From assembly GCA_022791055.1 (NCBI GenBank), contig JAAVYI010000016.1, forward strand, positions 1 through 64,000: DNA of 64,000 nt, in the 5' to 3' direction. A model generated the notes under the pieces. That model had not been told where the DNA came from and did not search any database. It saw only the letters and a program-made list of their open reading frames with translations. Source of the DNA: Clostridia bacterium. Lineage in GTDB: Bacteria; Bacillota; Clostridia; Christensenellales; Pumilibacteraceae. This document shows, piece after piece, positions 27,820-35,200 of this stretch (positions are counted from its first letter, which is position 1; every line of letters starts with the position of its first letter). The translations under genes were made by a program, and so were the position numbers.

Positions 27820-29277
27820 TCAATCCAAACGTATCGATCCCGTCGCCACGCGTTCGACAAACGCCGCGTCGTGTTCGACAAAGACAAGCGTCGGACGGAA
27901 CGTAACGATCAGCCGCTCGATCTGCCTGCGGCTCGGCATATCGACGTAGTTGAGCGGCTCGTCCCAAACGTATACATGCGCGCGCGTCGAGAGCGACAGC
28001 GCCAACGCCGCCTTTTTCCGCTCGCCCAAACTCATGTGACAAAAGTCGGTCGCGCGCAGTTCGGGGCGCATACCCAGTTGCACCAAAAGCGCGGTGACGA
28101 CGGACGGATCGGCGCCGACCGCCTCGCACTGTCGTTGCAGCGGACGGTCGAACATCGGCTCCTGCGGCACATAGGATACGACCAAATCGGACGGCCGCCG
28201 CAAACTGCCTGTCACCGTCGCGTCGCCCACGCCGACCAAACTTTTTAACAGCGTCGATTTGCCGCAACCGTTGCCGCCGACGACGGCCAGCCGCGCGCCG
28301 CGCTCGATCCTGACCGCAATATCGTCTAAAACTGTATGCGCCCCGTAAGCCGCCGTAATGCGCCCGTTGACGAGCGTTTGGCTGCGGAACGAAAGCGGGT
28401 ACAACCGAATGTCGATCTCGGTTTCGGCGTCGCGCAAAAGCGCCCGTTTTTCTTCCGCCGCCCGCTCGATCCGCTTTTCCAGCACCGTTGCCGCCTTCAT
28501 CATCTTGGCCGCCTTGTGTCCGACGGCGCCGCGATCGGCTTTTAAGCCGCTGGCTTGCACGCCGAATTTGCTGCGTTCGGCCTTGATCGCATGTTCGTGC
28601 CGCGCGTCCGCCGCACGGTCGAGGCGGTCGATCTCGCGGCGCAAACGTTCGTTTTCGATGCGCTCGTTACGTTCGCGCGCGTCGACGTCGTTTAAGTACG
28701 ACGAGCAAGTCCCCGCCGTAAGCGTTACCCCGCTGCGCGTAACGGCCAGCACATGGTCGATGCAAGCGTCCAAAAACGCGCGGTCGTGCGATGCCAAAAT
28801 AAACCCGCGCTTACCCGCCAAATATCGCGCCACCGCCGCGCGGCCGCGCAAGTCGAGCGAATCGGTCGGCTCGTCGATCAGCCGAAACGCATCGACGGCG
28901 AACATGCCGGCAAGCTGTACGCGCGTTTTTTGTCCGCCCGACAGCGACTTAAGCGGCCGGTATAGAAGATCCGCCACGCCCAAAAGATCGGCCTCACGCA
29001 CGATCTCCCACTCCTCGCCGCCGTAGCGCGCCGCCGCCTCGAACGCCGTTTTGCCGTTCGCCTCGTCGACCGAAAAGCGCACCGTCGGGATCGGCACGGC
29101 AATGCTGCCCTTGTATCCGTCCAACGCGCCGTCAAGCAACTTCAACAGCGTCGTTTTGCCCCGACCGTTGCGCCCGATCAAGCCCGTTTTCCAACGCTCG
29201 TCGAGCGCAACCGTCACATGGTCGAAAATATTGTCCTGCCCGGCATACCCGAACGTCAATCCATTGATTTGTATCAT
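27820..29277 (-). CDS. ABC-F ribosome-protection ATPase (antibiotic-resistance type)
   Basis: A soluble protein of 485 residues with two ABC domains and no membrane helices. Domain 1: Walker A GRNGRGKTTLL (35-45), signature LSGGQKTRVQLAGMF, Walker B LIDEPTDSLDL. A charged linker of about 80 residues (from DRAADARHEHAIKAERSKFG) follows. Domain 2: GGNGCGKSTLL, signature MSLGERKKAALALSL, VWDEPLNYVD and VEHDAAF. ABC-F proteins bind the ribosomal E site and displace antibiotics such as lincosamides, pleuromutilins or streptogramins A. The resistance class is supported by the upstream four-codon ORF and attenuator hairpin. The exact drug range cannot be read from the sequence. Confidence 0.88.
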   Translation of the reverse strand: MIQINGLTFGYAGQDNIFDHVTVALDERWKTGLIGRNGRGKTTLLKLLDGALDGYKGSIAVPIPTVRFSVDEANGKTAFEAAARYGGEEWEIVREADLLGVADLLYRPLKSLSGGQKTRVQLAGMFAVDAFRLIDEPTDSLDLRGRAAVARYLAGKRGFILASHDRAFLDACIDHVLAVTRSGVTLTAGTCSSYLNDVDARERNERIENERLRREIDRLDRAADARHEHAIKAERSKFGVQASGLKADRGAVGHKAAKMMKAATVLEKRIERAAEEKRALLRDAETEIDIRLYPLSFRSQTLVNGRITAAYGAHTVLDDIAVRIERGARLAVVGGNGCGKSTLLKSLVGVGDATVTGSLRRPSDLVVSYVPQEPMFDRPLQRQCEAVGADPSVVTALLVQLGMRPELRATDFCHMSLGERKKAALALSLSTRAHVYVWDEPLNYVDMPSRRQIERLIVTFRPTLVFVEHDAAFVERVATGSIRLD

Positions 29278-29303
29278 ATCGTTCTCCTTTTTTCACGCCA
29301 TAC

Positions 29304-29339
29304 AAAAAGTCGCCAAGCATCTTGCCGCTTGACGACTTT
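29304..29339 (-). terminator. Attenuator hairpin in the ABC-F leader
   Basis: On the minus strand AAAGTCGTCAAGC pairs with GCTTGGCGACTTTTTG just before the GGAGA site of the ABC-F gene. It is a terminator placed inside the leader. Stalled ribosomes on the short upstream ORF would be expected to prevent its formation. An alternative pairing of ATGTCG/CGACAT lies at 29378-29408. Confidence 0.75.
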
Positions 29340-29424
29340 ATAAAGACACCTGTTTGCAAAAGGACGCCCGCGCGAAAACATGTCGGTATTGCCCCGACCG
29401 CACGACATCCCGATTCAACTGTAT

Positions 29425-29439
29425 CTATTCGATCTTCAT
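29425..29439 (-). CDS. Leader peptide MKIE of the ABC-F gene
   Basis: ATG AAG ATC GAA TAG, preceded by GAGGGA 13 bases upstream. A tiny ORF followed by a terminator hairpin and an ABC-F gene is the known layout of antibiotic-sensing ribosome-mediated attenuation in Bacillota. That this ORF is translated is an inference. Confidence 0.5.
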   Translation of the reverse strand: MKIE

Positions 29440-29459
29440 TTCGTTCCAATACTCCCTCT

Positions 29460-29648
29460 TTACCAATCCTGCTTTTTCAAGGACGGCGATTTGACGTCGT
29501 TGTAGAAATCGAAATATTTTCGTTTCACTGCGTCCTTATCCTGTTCGACGTTGAGCGCCGCCTCCAATTCGGCCGGCGTAAAGTCGCTCATCGACACTTC
29601 GCCGTCGTAGGCGGAAAACAGTTTCATCAACTCCAACTGCGATTTCAT
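29460..29648 (-). CDS. Small acidic protein, 62 residues, unknown
   Basis: The ORF runs from MKSQLELMKLFSAYDGEVS to KSPSLKKQDW. It is helical and charged, with no Cys and no membrane segment. The start at 29648 is chosen because a perfect promoter (TTGACA-17-TATACT) ends 6 bases before this ATG, so the mRNA should be leaderless; the longer frame to 29720 lies in the promoter. It precedes the ABC-F leader on the same strand with no terminator between, so it may supply the transcript for the ABC-F gene. Confidence 0.6.
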   Translation of the reverse strand: MKSQLELMKLFSAYDGEVSMSDFTPAELEAALNVEQDKDAVKRKYFDFYNDVKSPSLKKQDW

Positions 29649-29654
29649 GCACAC

Positions 29655-29683
29655 AGTATACCACGCCCGCCGCCGAATGTCAA
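29655..29683 (-). promoter_or_regulatory. Strong promoter with predicted leaderless start
   Basis: TTGACA (29683-29678), a 17-base spacer and TATACT (29660-29655), then 6 bases and ATG at 29648. Confidence 0.78.
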
Positions 29684-29734
29684 CCGAATGCGCCGCAATC
29701 CCCCGGCAACCGCGGCGCAAAAGGCTGTCCCGAC

Positions 29735-30526
29735 TTAGGCAAAGAACATGCCGGCCGTCATGTCAAGATAGTTGTCGCCGCCGTAGTCGGGAAAGCGCTT
29801 TTTGATTTCGGTCTTGAACGCCGCGGCCGAACGGCACTGCGCCGCTATACGTTTGAGTTCTTGCAAATAGTCGATCTTGGTTTGCGCGTCTTTCAAATCC
29901 TCGGGCGTGTAGTGCGACGAGAGAATGAGCGAATACCCCTTGTCGAGATAGCCGCGCAGTTCGTCGATCATCGCGTCGGCATGATTTGCGCCGGCGACGA
30001 TCGAATGGCAGTCGTGTCCGAGCATGTGCGTGTACACCGCATTGATCGCGGGAACGGCAATGTTGTAGGCGTCGTGCGTTGCGGTCAGCTCGAACGTAAT
30101 GCCGCCGACTGTCAGCTTGCCCACTTCAACGACGTCGGTAATCGTGTGCAGCGTGCTGTCAAACGCCGCGCCGAACACGCTCGCAAAGTTGTCGATCAGC
30201 GCCTTGCCGCCGCCCTGCTCGCCGTAGGATTTTGCGGTTGCCGTCGCGTATTTGCGGACGTGCGGCAAAAAGCGTCCGCCCGCGTCGTGGTACGCGATCA
30301 GCATTCCGACGACGTGCAGCCCCGCAACGTATTTTTCAAGCGCCGCGATATTGTCGACAAAGCACGGCGATTCGATGACGACCGCCTGCCCGTCCTGTTC
30401 GACGATAAACACCTCGTCGCCGATCGGGTCGTCCGTCCTGTATGCGTGCAGCTTGACCTGCCCAAAATCATAGACGTGCATTTCACCCTTGTCAAGCGTC
30501 ACCGACCGAAAATTGTTCTTGTTCAT
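29735..30526 (-). CDS. Metallo-beta-lactamase-fold-like protein with altered metal site
   Basis: The product has 263 residues from MNKNNFRSVTLDKGEMHVYDFG at 30526, with GGAGGGATC upstream. The layout resembles MBL-fold hydrolases: a paired-strand start (GDEVFIVEQDGQAVVIESP), a strand-loop MLIAYHDAGGRF where the HxHxDH motif would stand, THMLGHDCHSIVAG and LILSSHYTPEDL. The usual HxHxDH is reduced to H-D, so metal binding and activity are uncertain. It is divergent from an HxlR regulator, with both promoters in the 200-base gap, which suggests it is the regulator's target. Assignment is by pattern only. Confidence 0.6.
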   Translation of the reverse strand: MNKNNFRSVTLDKGEMHVYDFGQVKLHAYRTDDPIGDEVFIVEQDGQAVVIESPCFVDNIAALEKYVAGLHVVGMLIAYHDAGGRFLPHVRKYATATAKSYGEQGGGKALIDNFASVFGAAFDSTLHTITDVVEVGKLTVGGITFELTATHDAYNIAVPAINAVYTHMLGHDCHSIVAGANHADAMIDELRGYLDKGYSLILSSHYTPEDLKDAQTKIDYLQELKRIAAQCRSAAAFKTEIKKRFPDYGGDNYLDMTAGMFFA

Positions 30527-30589
30527 GTGAGATCCCTCCGAAAAATTTTTCGCAATCGAATCAGCGTGTCCTCGCCCGATTGCATACAC

Positions 30590-30618
30590 AGTATAGCAGA
30601 CGAAACGACACAATACAA
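30590..30618 (-). promoter_or_regulatory. Promoter of the MBL-like gene
   Basis: TTGTAT (30618-30613), a 17-base spacer and TATACT (30595-30590). The leader is about 55 bases. Confidence 0.65.
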
Positions 30619-30677
30619 GAACGTTACTTTTTTATTACCCGATAATACTTTTGTTACTAAGTTTCTTTTTTGAACCA

Positions 30678-30706
30678 TTGACTTTTTCGGCCGCGTTTGC
30701 TATACT
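30678..30706 (+). promoter_or_regulatory. Promoter of the HxlR gene
   Basis: TTGACT (30678-30683), a 17-base spacer and TATACT (30701-30706). The leader is about 14 bases and holds AAGGAG. Confidence 0.78.
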
Positions 30707-30726
30707 GTTTCCATAAGGAGATGCCC

Positions 30727-31050
30727 ATGCTGACCAAAGACGAACTGCCCGAATGCCCGGTCGCTACGACGGTGCAACTGATCGGGAACAAATGGAAGCT
30801 GTTGATCATTCGCAACCTGCTCGGAAAGACGCAACGCTTTACCGACTTTGTCAAAACGATCCCCGGGATCAGCAAAAAAGTGCTGACCGACAATCTGCGC
30901 GCACTTGAATCCGACGGCCTAATCGAGCGCGAAGTATTCGCCGAAGTGCCGCCGCGCGTCGAGTATTCGCTCTCCGCTTTGGGCAAAACGCTCAAGCCCA
31001 TTCTCGACGCCATGTGGGACTGGGGTACCGGCTACAAAGCCGCGCTTTGA
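30727..31050 (+). CDS. HxlR-family transcriptional regulator
   Basis: A winged-helix protein of 107 residues. The family start CPVATTVQLIGNKWKLLIIRNL includes the conserved N-terminal Cys used by some HxlR proteins to sense electrophiles or oxidants. It is followed by RFTDFVKTIPGISKKVLTDNLRAL and the wing EVPPRVEYSLSALGKTL. The start at 30727 has AAGGAG 6 bases upstream; the ATG at 30721 is too close to it. It is divergent from the MBL-like gene, its likely target. Confidence 0.88.
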   Translation: MLTKDELPECPVATTVQLIGNKWKLLIIRNLLGKTQRFTDFVKTIPGISKKVLTDNLRALESDGLIEREVFAEVPPRVEYSLSALGKTLKPILDAMWDWGTGYKAAL

Positions 31051-31135
31051 CCGCAACGCGATAGCGATTCGGCGTCCGCAAGCGCGCCGCGTAAAGTCTC
31101 CCCCTCATTGCAAGTATCCCGTTTCACCTGTCATT

Positions 31136-31319
31136 AGAGCCAAAGTCAAAATGTCCGAAAGGAAACGAGTACGCACACACTTTGTCACCCTCGGAGCGAA
31201 AGCCGAGGGGTCTAGCGAAGCGAATCCCTTATTTTATACGCCTATGGCTAGATTCTTGCGTACCGCTCGGAATGACAAATGGTCTTTTCTGCTTTCCATG
31301 ACTTTTTGACTTTAGCTCT
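31136..31319 (+). repeat. MITE-like repeat family B, copy 2 (best preserved ends)
   Basis: 184 bp with terminal inverted repeats AGAGCCAAAGTCAAAATGTC and GACTTTTTGACTTTAGCTCT, nearly perfect over 20 bases. The core is shared with 20645-20821 and, inverted, 36501-36677. It is flanked on both sides by about 29 bases of nearly identical sequence starting ATTGCAAGTATCCCGTTTC (31108 and 31319). It has no coding capacity and so would need a transposase in trans. Confidence 0.85.
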
Positions 31320-31339
31320 ATTGCAAGTATCCCGTTTCG

Positions 31340-31371
31340 CCCGTCATTTCGAACGCAGTGAAGCAATCTCG
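31340..31371. repeat. Repeat family C unit
   Basis: CGTCATTTCGAACGCAGTGAAGCAATCTCG is a variant of the CATTGCGAGCGCAGCGAAGCAATC unit. It lies right beside the family B element. Confidence 0.55.
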
Positions 31372-31389
31372 ATCATTCTCGCCCAATAC

Positions 31390-31427
31390 AAAAGGGACTG
31401 CCGTACTAAATACGGCAGTCCCTTTTT
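31390..31427 (-). terminator. Terminator of the ribosomal protein operon
   Basis: A 16-base stem (AAAAGGGACTGCCGTA with TACGGCAGTCCCTTTT) and T residues on the minus strand, 24 bases after the rplL stop. The operon ends here instead of running into rpoB. Confidence 0.92.
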
Positions 31428-31450
31428 CGGAATAGCAGTGAAGTAAAGAC

Positions 31451-31825
31451 TTACTTCATTTCGGCAGTAGCGCCGGCTTCCTTGAACTTCGCCACCAACT
31501 CGGTCGCGGTCTCCTTGGAGAGACCTTCCTTGACGGTCGAAGGAGCGCCGTCGACGAGCGCCTTGGCTTCGGCAAGACCCAAACCGGTCGCCTCGCGGGC
31601 AGCCTTGATGACAGCGATCTTGTTGGGACCGACTTCCTTCAAGATGACGGTGAACTCGGTCTGCTCTTCGGCAGCCGGAGCAGCCGCGCCGCCGGCAGCG
31701 GGCGCTGCGACAGCCATCGCCGCGGCCGAAACGCCGAATTCCTCTTCGAGCATCTTAACGAAATCGTTAAGCTCCATAACGCTCATGCCTTTGACTTCTT
31801 CCAAAAGTTTCTTTAAATCAGCCAT
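31451..31825 (-). CDS. rplL: 50S ribosomal protein L7/L12
   Basis: The stalk protein that recruits translational GTPases, 124 residues. An N-terminal dimer domain ([20 protein letters not shown]), an Ala-rich hinge, and the conserved C-terminal domain with [20 protein letters not shown] and [18 protein letters not shown]. It is the last gene of the rplJL pair, 70 bases after rplJ. A strong terminator follows, so rpoB is not downstream. Confidence 0.97.
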   Translation of the reverse strand: MADLKKLLEEVKGMSVMELNDFVKMLEEEFGVSAAAMAVAAPAAGGAAAPAAEEQTEFTVILKEVGPNKIAVIKAAREATGLGLAEAKALVDGAPSTVKEGLSKETATELVAKFKEAGATAEMK

Positions 31826-31895
31826 TGTGATAAAACCTCCGTTTGATTTTCGACAATTTTTAAATTGATTTTTTGTTTTCGCTTACAACTTACAG

Positions 31896-32387
31896 TTACG
31901 CGTTTTTCTTGGCGATCTCGCTCATCGCGACAGCCAGACTGCGCATCGGCGAGGTCAACAGACCCAACATCTGCGCAACGAGAACAGGCTTCGCGGGAAT
32001 GTTCGCCAGCTGTTCGATGCCCTTGACGTCGGCGGCTTTGCCCTCGATCACGCCGCCCTTAAAGGCGAGCTTGTTGACCTTTTTCCCGGTCTCGGAAATG
32101 ATTTTCGCGGGCGCTACGGGATCGTCGTAGGAAATGGCGACGGCCGTCGTACCCTCAAGCACAGGCGCGAACTCGTTGAAACCGGCTTTCTCGAAGGCGC
32201 GCAGCATGATGCGGTTTTTGATGACCGCGTATTCCACGTTTGCCTTACGAAGTTCGGCGCGCATGGCCGTATCCTCGGCAACCGATATGCCGCGGTAATC
32301 GACCAGAACGACCGACTTCGCTTTCCCGATCTTCTCCGCGATCTCGGCAACCTGTTCGGCTTTCAGCTTTATCGTTTCGGTTGACAA
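31896..32387 (-). CDS. rplJ: 50S ribosomal protein L10
   Basis: The stalk base that holds the L7/L12 dimers, 163 residues. Marks are AEIAEKIGKAKSVVLVDYRG, LRKANVEYAVIKNRIMLRAF and FKGGVIEGKAADVKGIEQLA, with a C-terminal helix for L12. The start codon is TTG at 32387 (MSTETIKLKAEQV), backed by GAAAGGAGG 9 bases upstream. The gap to rplA is 253 bases and should hold the autoregulatory leader. Confidence 0.96.
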   Translation of the reverse strand: MSTETIKLKAEQVAEIAEKIGKAKSVVLVDYRGISVAEDTAMRAELRKANVEYAVIKNRIMLRAFEKAGFNEFAPVLEGTTAVAISYDDPVAPAKIISETGKKVNKLAFKGGVIEGKAADVKGIEQLANIPAKPVLVAQMLGLLTSPMRSLAVAMSEIAKKNA

Positions 32388-32640
32388 TGTGTATATCCTC
32401 CTTTCTAAAATTTAAATCGACCGCGCGCAGAGCGAGGCCGACTTAAAAAAACATTATATGCGGGAAACCCGCCATTCGTTTTCTAATGTCCACCTCGACA
32501 AGCGAGCTTACAGCTCATTATACCGAAACAGGCGGCCCGACAAAATCGGTTGCACATACCCGCGCGGCACTTGTTTTCTGCGGTGATAAATTTTGTGGTT
32601 GGTGCTTACGGACTTTTCCGTCCGCAAGGTTTCTGCGTTT
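32388..32640 (-). promoter_or_regulatory. rplJ leader region (probable L10 autoregulatory leader)
   Basis: There is no gene in this gap. On the minus strand it holds CCGCAGAAACCTTGCGG and GGACGGAAAAGTCC hairpins, a TATAAT near 32522 that could be an internal promoter, and GGCGGGTTTCCCGC followed by TTTTTTT near 32445-32475. Bacillota usually carry an L10-binding leader RNA here. I infer that role from position and hairpins; I did not match the full consensus. Confidence 0.4.
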
Positions 32641-33327
32641 TTACACGCGGTAGTTGACCTTGACGCCCGGGCCCATGGTCGACGCCAAGTATACGCTCTT
32701 GACATACGTACCTTTGGCCGCGGCCGGTTTGGCTTTGACGATCGCTTCCATCAGAACGTCGTAGTTCTCTTTCAGCTTGTCCGTGCCGAACGACTTTTTG
32801 CCGATCGGGCAGTGAATGATCGCCGTCTTGTCGGTGCGGTACTCGACCTTACCGGCTTTGGTATCGGCGATCGCCTTGGCGATGTCGGTGGTGACGGTGC
32901 CGGCCTTGGGCGAAGGCATCAAGCCTTTCGGGCCGAGGATCTTGGCAACGCGTCCCATTTGTCCCATCATGTCGGGGCTGGTGATACATACGTCGAAGTC
33001 GAGGAAGTTTTCGCTCAGGATCTTGGCAATGATCTCTTCGGCGCCCACGATGTCCGCGCCCGCCTTTTCGGCGATGTCGGCTTTCTCGCCCTTGGCGATA
33101 ACCAACACTTTGACCGTTTTACCGGTACCGTTGGGAAGAACGACGGTGCCGCGCACTTGCTGGTCGGCCTTTCTGGGGTCGACGCCCAAACGCACGTGCA
33201 ATTCGATCGATTCGTCGAACTTGGCTTTGGCCGTATCCAAAACGGTCTTGAACGCCTCGTCGGTTTCGTATGCTTTGCTCGTGTCAAACGCTTTGACGCT
33301 GTCGATATATTTCTTTCCGTGTTTCAT
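32641..33327 (-). CDS. rplA: 50S ribosomal protein L1
   Basis: The product has 228 residues from [15 protein letters not shown] at 33327. Marks are [29 protein letters not shown] and the L1 signature stretch around [21 protein letters not shown], with the end [11 protein letters not shown]. The longer frame to 33522 overlaps rplK and is not family-like. It starts 14 bases after rplK with AGGAGGGCG upstream. Confidence 0.97.
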   Translation of the reverse strand: MKHGKKYIDSVKAFDTSKAYETDEAFKTVLDTAKAKFDESIELHVRLGVDPRKADQQVRGTVVLPNGTGKTVKVLVIAKGEKADIAEKAGADIVGAEEIIAKILSENFLDFDVCITSPDMMGQMGRVAKILGPKGLMPSPKAGTVTTDIAKAIADTKAGKVEYRTDKTAIIHCPIGKKSFGTDKLKENYDVLMEAIVKAKPAAAKGTYVKSVYLASTMGPGVKVNYRV

Positions 33328-33341
33328 CTTCGGCGCCCTCC

Positions 33342-33767
33342 TTAGTCGACCACCGTCACGCCCATGCTGCGTGCGGTTCCCTCGATCATACGCATCGCCG
33401 CATCCAAATCGGCGGCGTTGAGGTCGGGCATCTTGGTTTCGGCGATCTCTTTGACCTGCGCCTTGGTGATCTTCGCCACCTTGTCGCGGTTGGGCTTGGC
33501 CGAGCCGCTTTCGATCTTGCAAGCCTTCTTAATGAGAACGGCCGCAGGCGGCGTCTTTAAGACGAACGTGAACGAACGGTCGGCATAGATCGAGATGACG
33601 CAAGGAATGATCAAACCTTCCTGTGCGCGCGTCTTTTCGTTAAACTCCTTGGTAAAGCCCGGAATGTTGATTCCGTGGGGGCCGAGGGACGAACCGACAG
33701 GCGGTCCCGGGGTGGCTTTACCGGCCGGCAGTTGCAGCTTGACAACTGCCATCAGCTTTTTTGCCAT
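33342..33767 (-). CDS. rplK: 50S ribosomal protein L11
   Basis: The GTPase-centre protein, 141 residues from [18 protein letters not shown]. Marks are [41 protein letters not shown] and the typical end [14 protein letters not shown] precedes the ATG at 33767. It is followed by rplA. Between it and nusG lies a stretch of about 350 bases with repeats only. Confidence 0.97.
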   Translation of the reverse strand: MAKKLMAVVKLQLPAGKATPGPPVGSSLGPHGINIPGFTKEFNEKTRAQEGLIIPCVISIYADRSFTFVLKTPPAAVLIKKACKIESGSAKPNRDKVAKITKAQVKEIAETKMPDLNAADLDAAMRMIEGTARSMGVTVVD

Positions 33768-33882
33768 TTTCTTCAATCTCCTTGTACAAAATTTTATACA
33801 ATCGCGGTACAATCGAACAAGGTCGCCCCTATTCTCCCGAAAGTATACTGTGTGTGTGTTGCGTCTTACGTTTGCCCGTAAG

Positions 33883-33912
33883 AGATTGCTTCGCTTGCGC
33901 TCGCAATGACAT
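33883..33912. repeat. Repeat family C unit
   Basis: AGATTGCTTCGCTTGCGCTCGCAATGAC at 33884-33911 is the inverse of the 13267 unit. Confidence 0.6.
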
Positions 33913-33929
33913 CATTCCGCTGAACCGCG

Positions 33930-34000
33930 CAAGACGGCAGAGAGTGGTACAGCCGACAACTGGCGGCATTCCCACTACGCGATGGCGTAGACGGGAACTA
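33930..34000 (-). repeat. Partial duplicate of family A copy 3
   Basis: CAAGACGGCAGAGAGTGGTA and the following AGCCGACAACTGGCGGC are repeated exactly at 34001-34038. After that this copy changes to another end (GATGGCGTAGACGGG) that resembles the other family A ends. Confidence 0.7.
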
Positions 34001-34125
34001 CAAGACGGCAGAGAGTGGTACAGCCGACAACTGGCGGCGTGACGGCATGGGAGCGTACTTCCCTGTACGTGACCATGTCGTCACGCCGCACGTAGTCCCA
34101 AGATGTGCCGCTATATGCCGTCTTG
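34001..34125 (-). repeat. Structured repeat family A, copy 3 (starts next to the nusG stop codon)
   Basis: 125 bp with ends CAAGACGGCA and TGCCGTCTTG. The inner stem pairs GGCGGCGTGACGGCATGG with CCATGTCGTCACGCCGC. Read with nusG, the apical part is GGTCACGTAC-AGGGAA-GTACGCTCC. The ends and stem differ from copies 2 and 4 while the apical strand is kept. Its first base is the base right after the nusG TAA. Confidence 0.78.
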
Positions 34126-34650
34126 TTATTCGGCGCGTTCGATTTGGTATAGCTCCAACTCCACCGGCGTGATGCGCCCGAACATACTGACGCTTAACTT
34201 GCACTTGGAATTGGCGAGGTCGATGGACTCGATGGTACCGACGAACCCCTCGAGTGCGCCGTCGGTGACTTTGACCTTGTCGCCCTCTTTGAAATCGGTA
34301 TCGGAAACGACCTTTTCGATGCGCATACGCTTGACTTCTTCATCGGTCAGCGGCAAGGGTCTGCCTTGCGGTCCGACAAAACCGGTCACGCCGCGCGTGT
34401 TGGTGATGATGTGCCACATGCTGTTGTCGTAGTCCATTTTGATCAGCACGTAACAGGGGAATTTCTTTCTTTGAACAATCTTGCGTTTGCCGTTTTTTTC
34501 TTCGACCACATCCTCCATGGGGATATTGATCTCGACCAAACGGTCCATCAGATTGTTTTTCATGAAAACCATTTCGAGGTTGACCTTGACCATATTCTCG
34601 TAACCGGAATAGGTGTGCAGGACATACCACTTTACGTTATCGGGATTCAT
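34126..34650 (-). CDS. nusG: Transcription termination/antitermination factor NusG
   Basis: The NGN-KOW elongation factor that links RNA polymerase to Rho or to the ribosome. The product has 174 residues. NGN domain: WYVLHTYSGYENMVKVNLE, FPCYVLIKMDYDNSMWHIITNTRGVTGFVG. KOW domain: GDKVKVTDGALEGFVGTIES. Its ATG overlaps the secE stop (ATGA). A family A element begins right after its stop codon and separates it from rplK. Confidence 0.96.
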   Translation of the reverse strand: MNPDNVKWYVLHTYSGYENMVKVNLEMVFMKNNLMDRLVEINIPMEDVVEEKNGKRKIVQRKKFPCYVLIKMDYDNSMWHIITNTRGVTGFVGPQGRPLPLTDEEVKRMRIEKVVSDTDFKEGDKVKVTDGALEGFVGTIESIDLANSKCKLSVSMFGRITPVELELYQIERAE

Positions 34651-34943
34651 AGTAAACTAAACGCTCCCAAAAATGTCGACAACGGCTGCGCGCCGCTCAA
34701 AAGCGACATGGCGATCAGCGACTCTTTATTGAGGCCGGTGATCAATAGCTTGTACAAATAGCCGAGAAGCGCGTCCATGCCCATGAGGACAAGCAGGAAT
34801 AAAAGCGTCACGAACAAGACGATCCCCGTCTGTTTGACCACTTGCGGGAACGTCGGCCACGTGACTTTTTTCAATTCGCTGAACAGCTCCTTAAACCATT
34901 TGGCGGGGCTGCGGCGCTTTTTTTTCTTATCGGTATCAGCCAT
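34647..34943 (-). CDS. secE: Preprotein translocase subunit SecE
   Basis: A small channel subunit of 98 residues. A basic N-terminus (DTDKKKKRRSPAKWFKELFS) is followed by the conserved amphipathic helix ELKKVTWPTFPQVVKQTG, one membrane helix (VLFVTLLFLLVLMGMDALLGYLY) and a somewhat longer C-terminal tail than usual. Its ATG shares a base with the rpmG stop and its stop overlaps the nusG start. Confidence 0.94.
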   Translation of the reverse strand: MADTDKKKKRRSPAKWFKELFSELKKVTWPTFPQVVKQTGIVLFVTLLFLLVLMGMDALLGYLYKLLITGLNKESLIAMSLLSGAQPLSTFLGAFSLL

Positions 34944-35092
34944 TACTTGGTTTCCTTATGCACCGTGTGCTTCTTGCAGAAACGGCAGTATTTTTTCAAC
35001 TCGATACGATCGGGATCGTTTTTCTTGTTCTTCATATTGTCGTAGTTTCTCTGTTTGCACTCGGTGCAAGCAAGTGTGATTCTGGTACGCAT
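34943..35092 (-). CDS. rpmG: 50S ribosomal protein L33
   Basis: 49 residues from [17 protein letters not shown] at 35092. The four zinc-binding cysteines are present as CTEC and CRFC (the C+ form). The rpmG-secE-nusG order is typical of Bacillota. The longer frame to 35128 is not family-like. It begins the operon. Confidence 0.95.
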   Translation of the reverse strand: MRTRITLACTECKQRNYDNMKNKKNDPDRIELKKYCRFCKKHTVHKETK

Positions 35093-35200
35093 TTGTCTAC
35101 TTCTCCTTACGGCTTTTACAACACTCAAAAAGCACCACTTTACGGTGGCGCTTTATAAGGATACCACACTAACGGCGGACAAGTCAAGCGTTTGAGCCTT

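Noticed and set aside
29132-29449. 105-residue frame over the ABC-F leader
   Set aside because: It reads through the attenuator hairpin and into the ABC-F gene in another frame. The 4-codon ORF with GAGGGA is the better leader candidate.
33930-34125. CRISPR-like array from the repeated CAAGACGGCAGAGAG units
   Set aside because: There are only two units, of unequal length and with palindromic overall structure. No cas genes are present.
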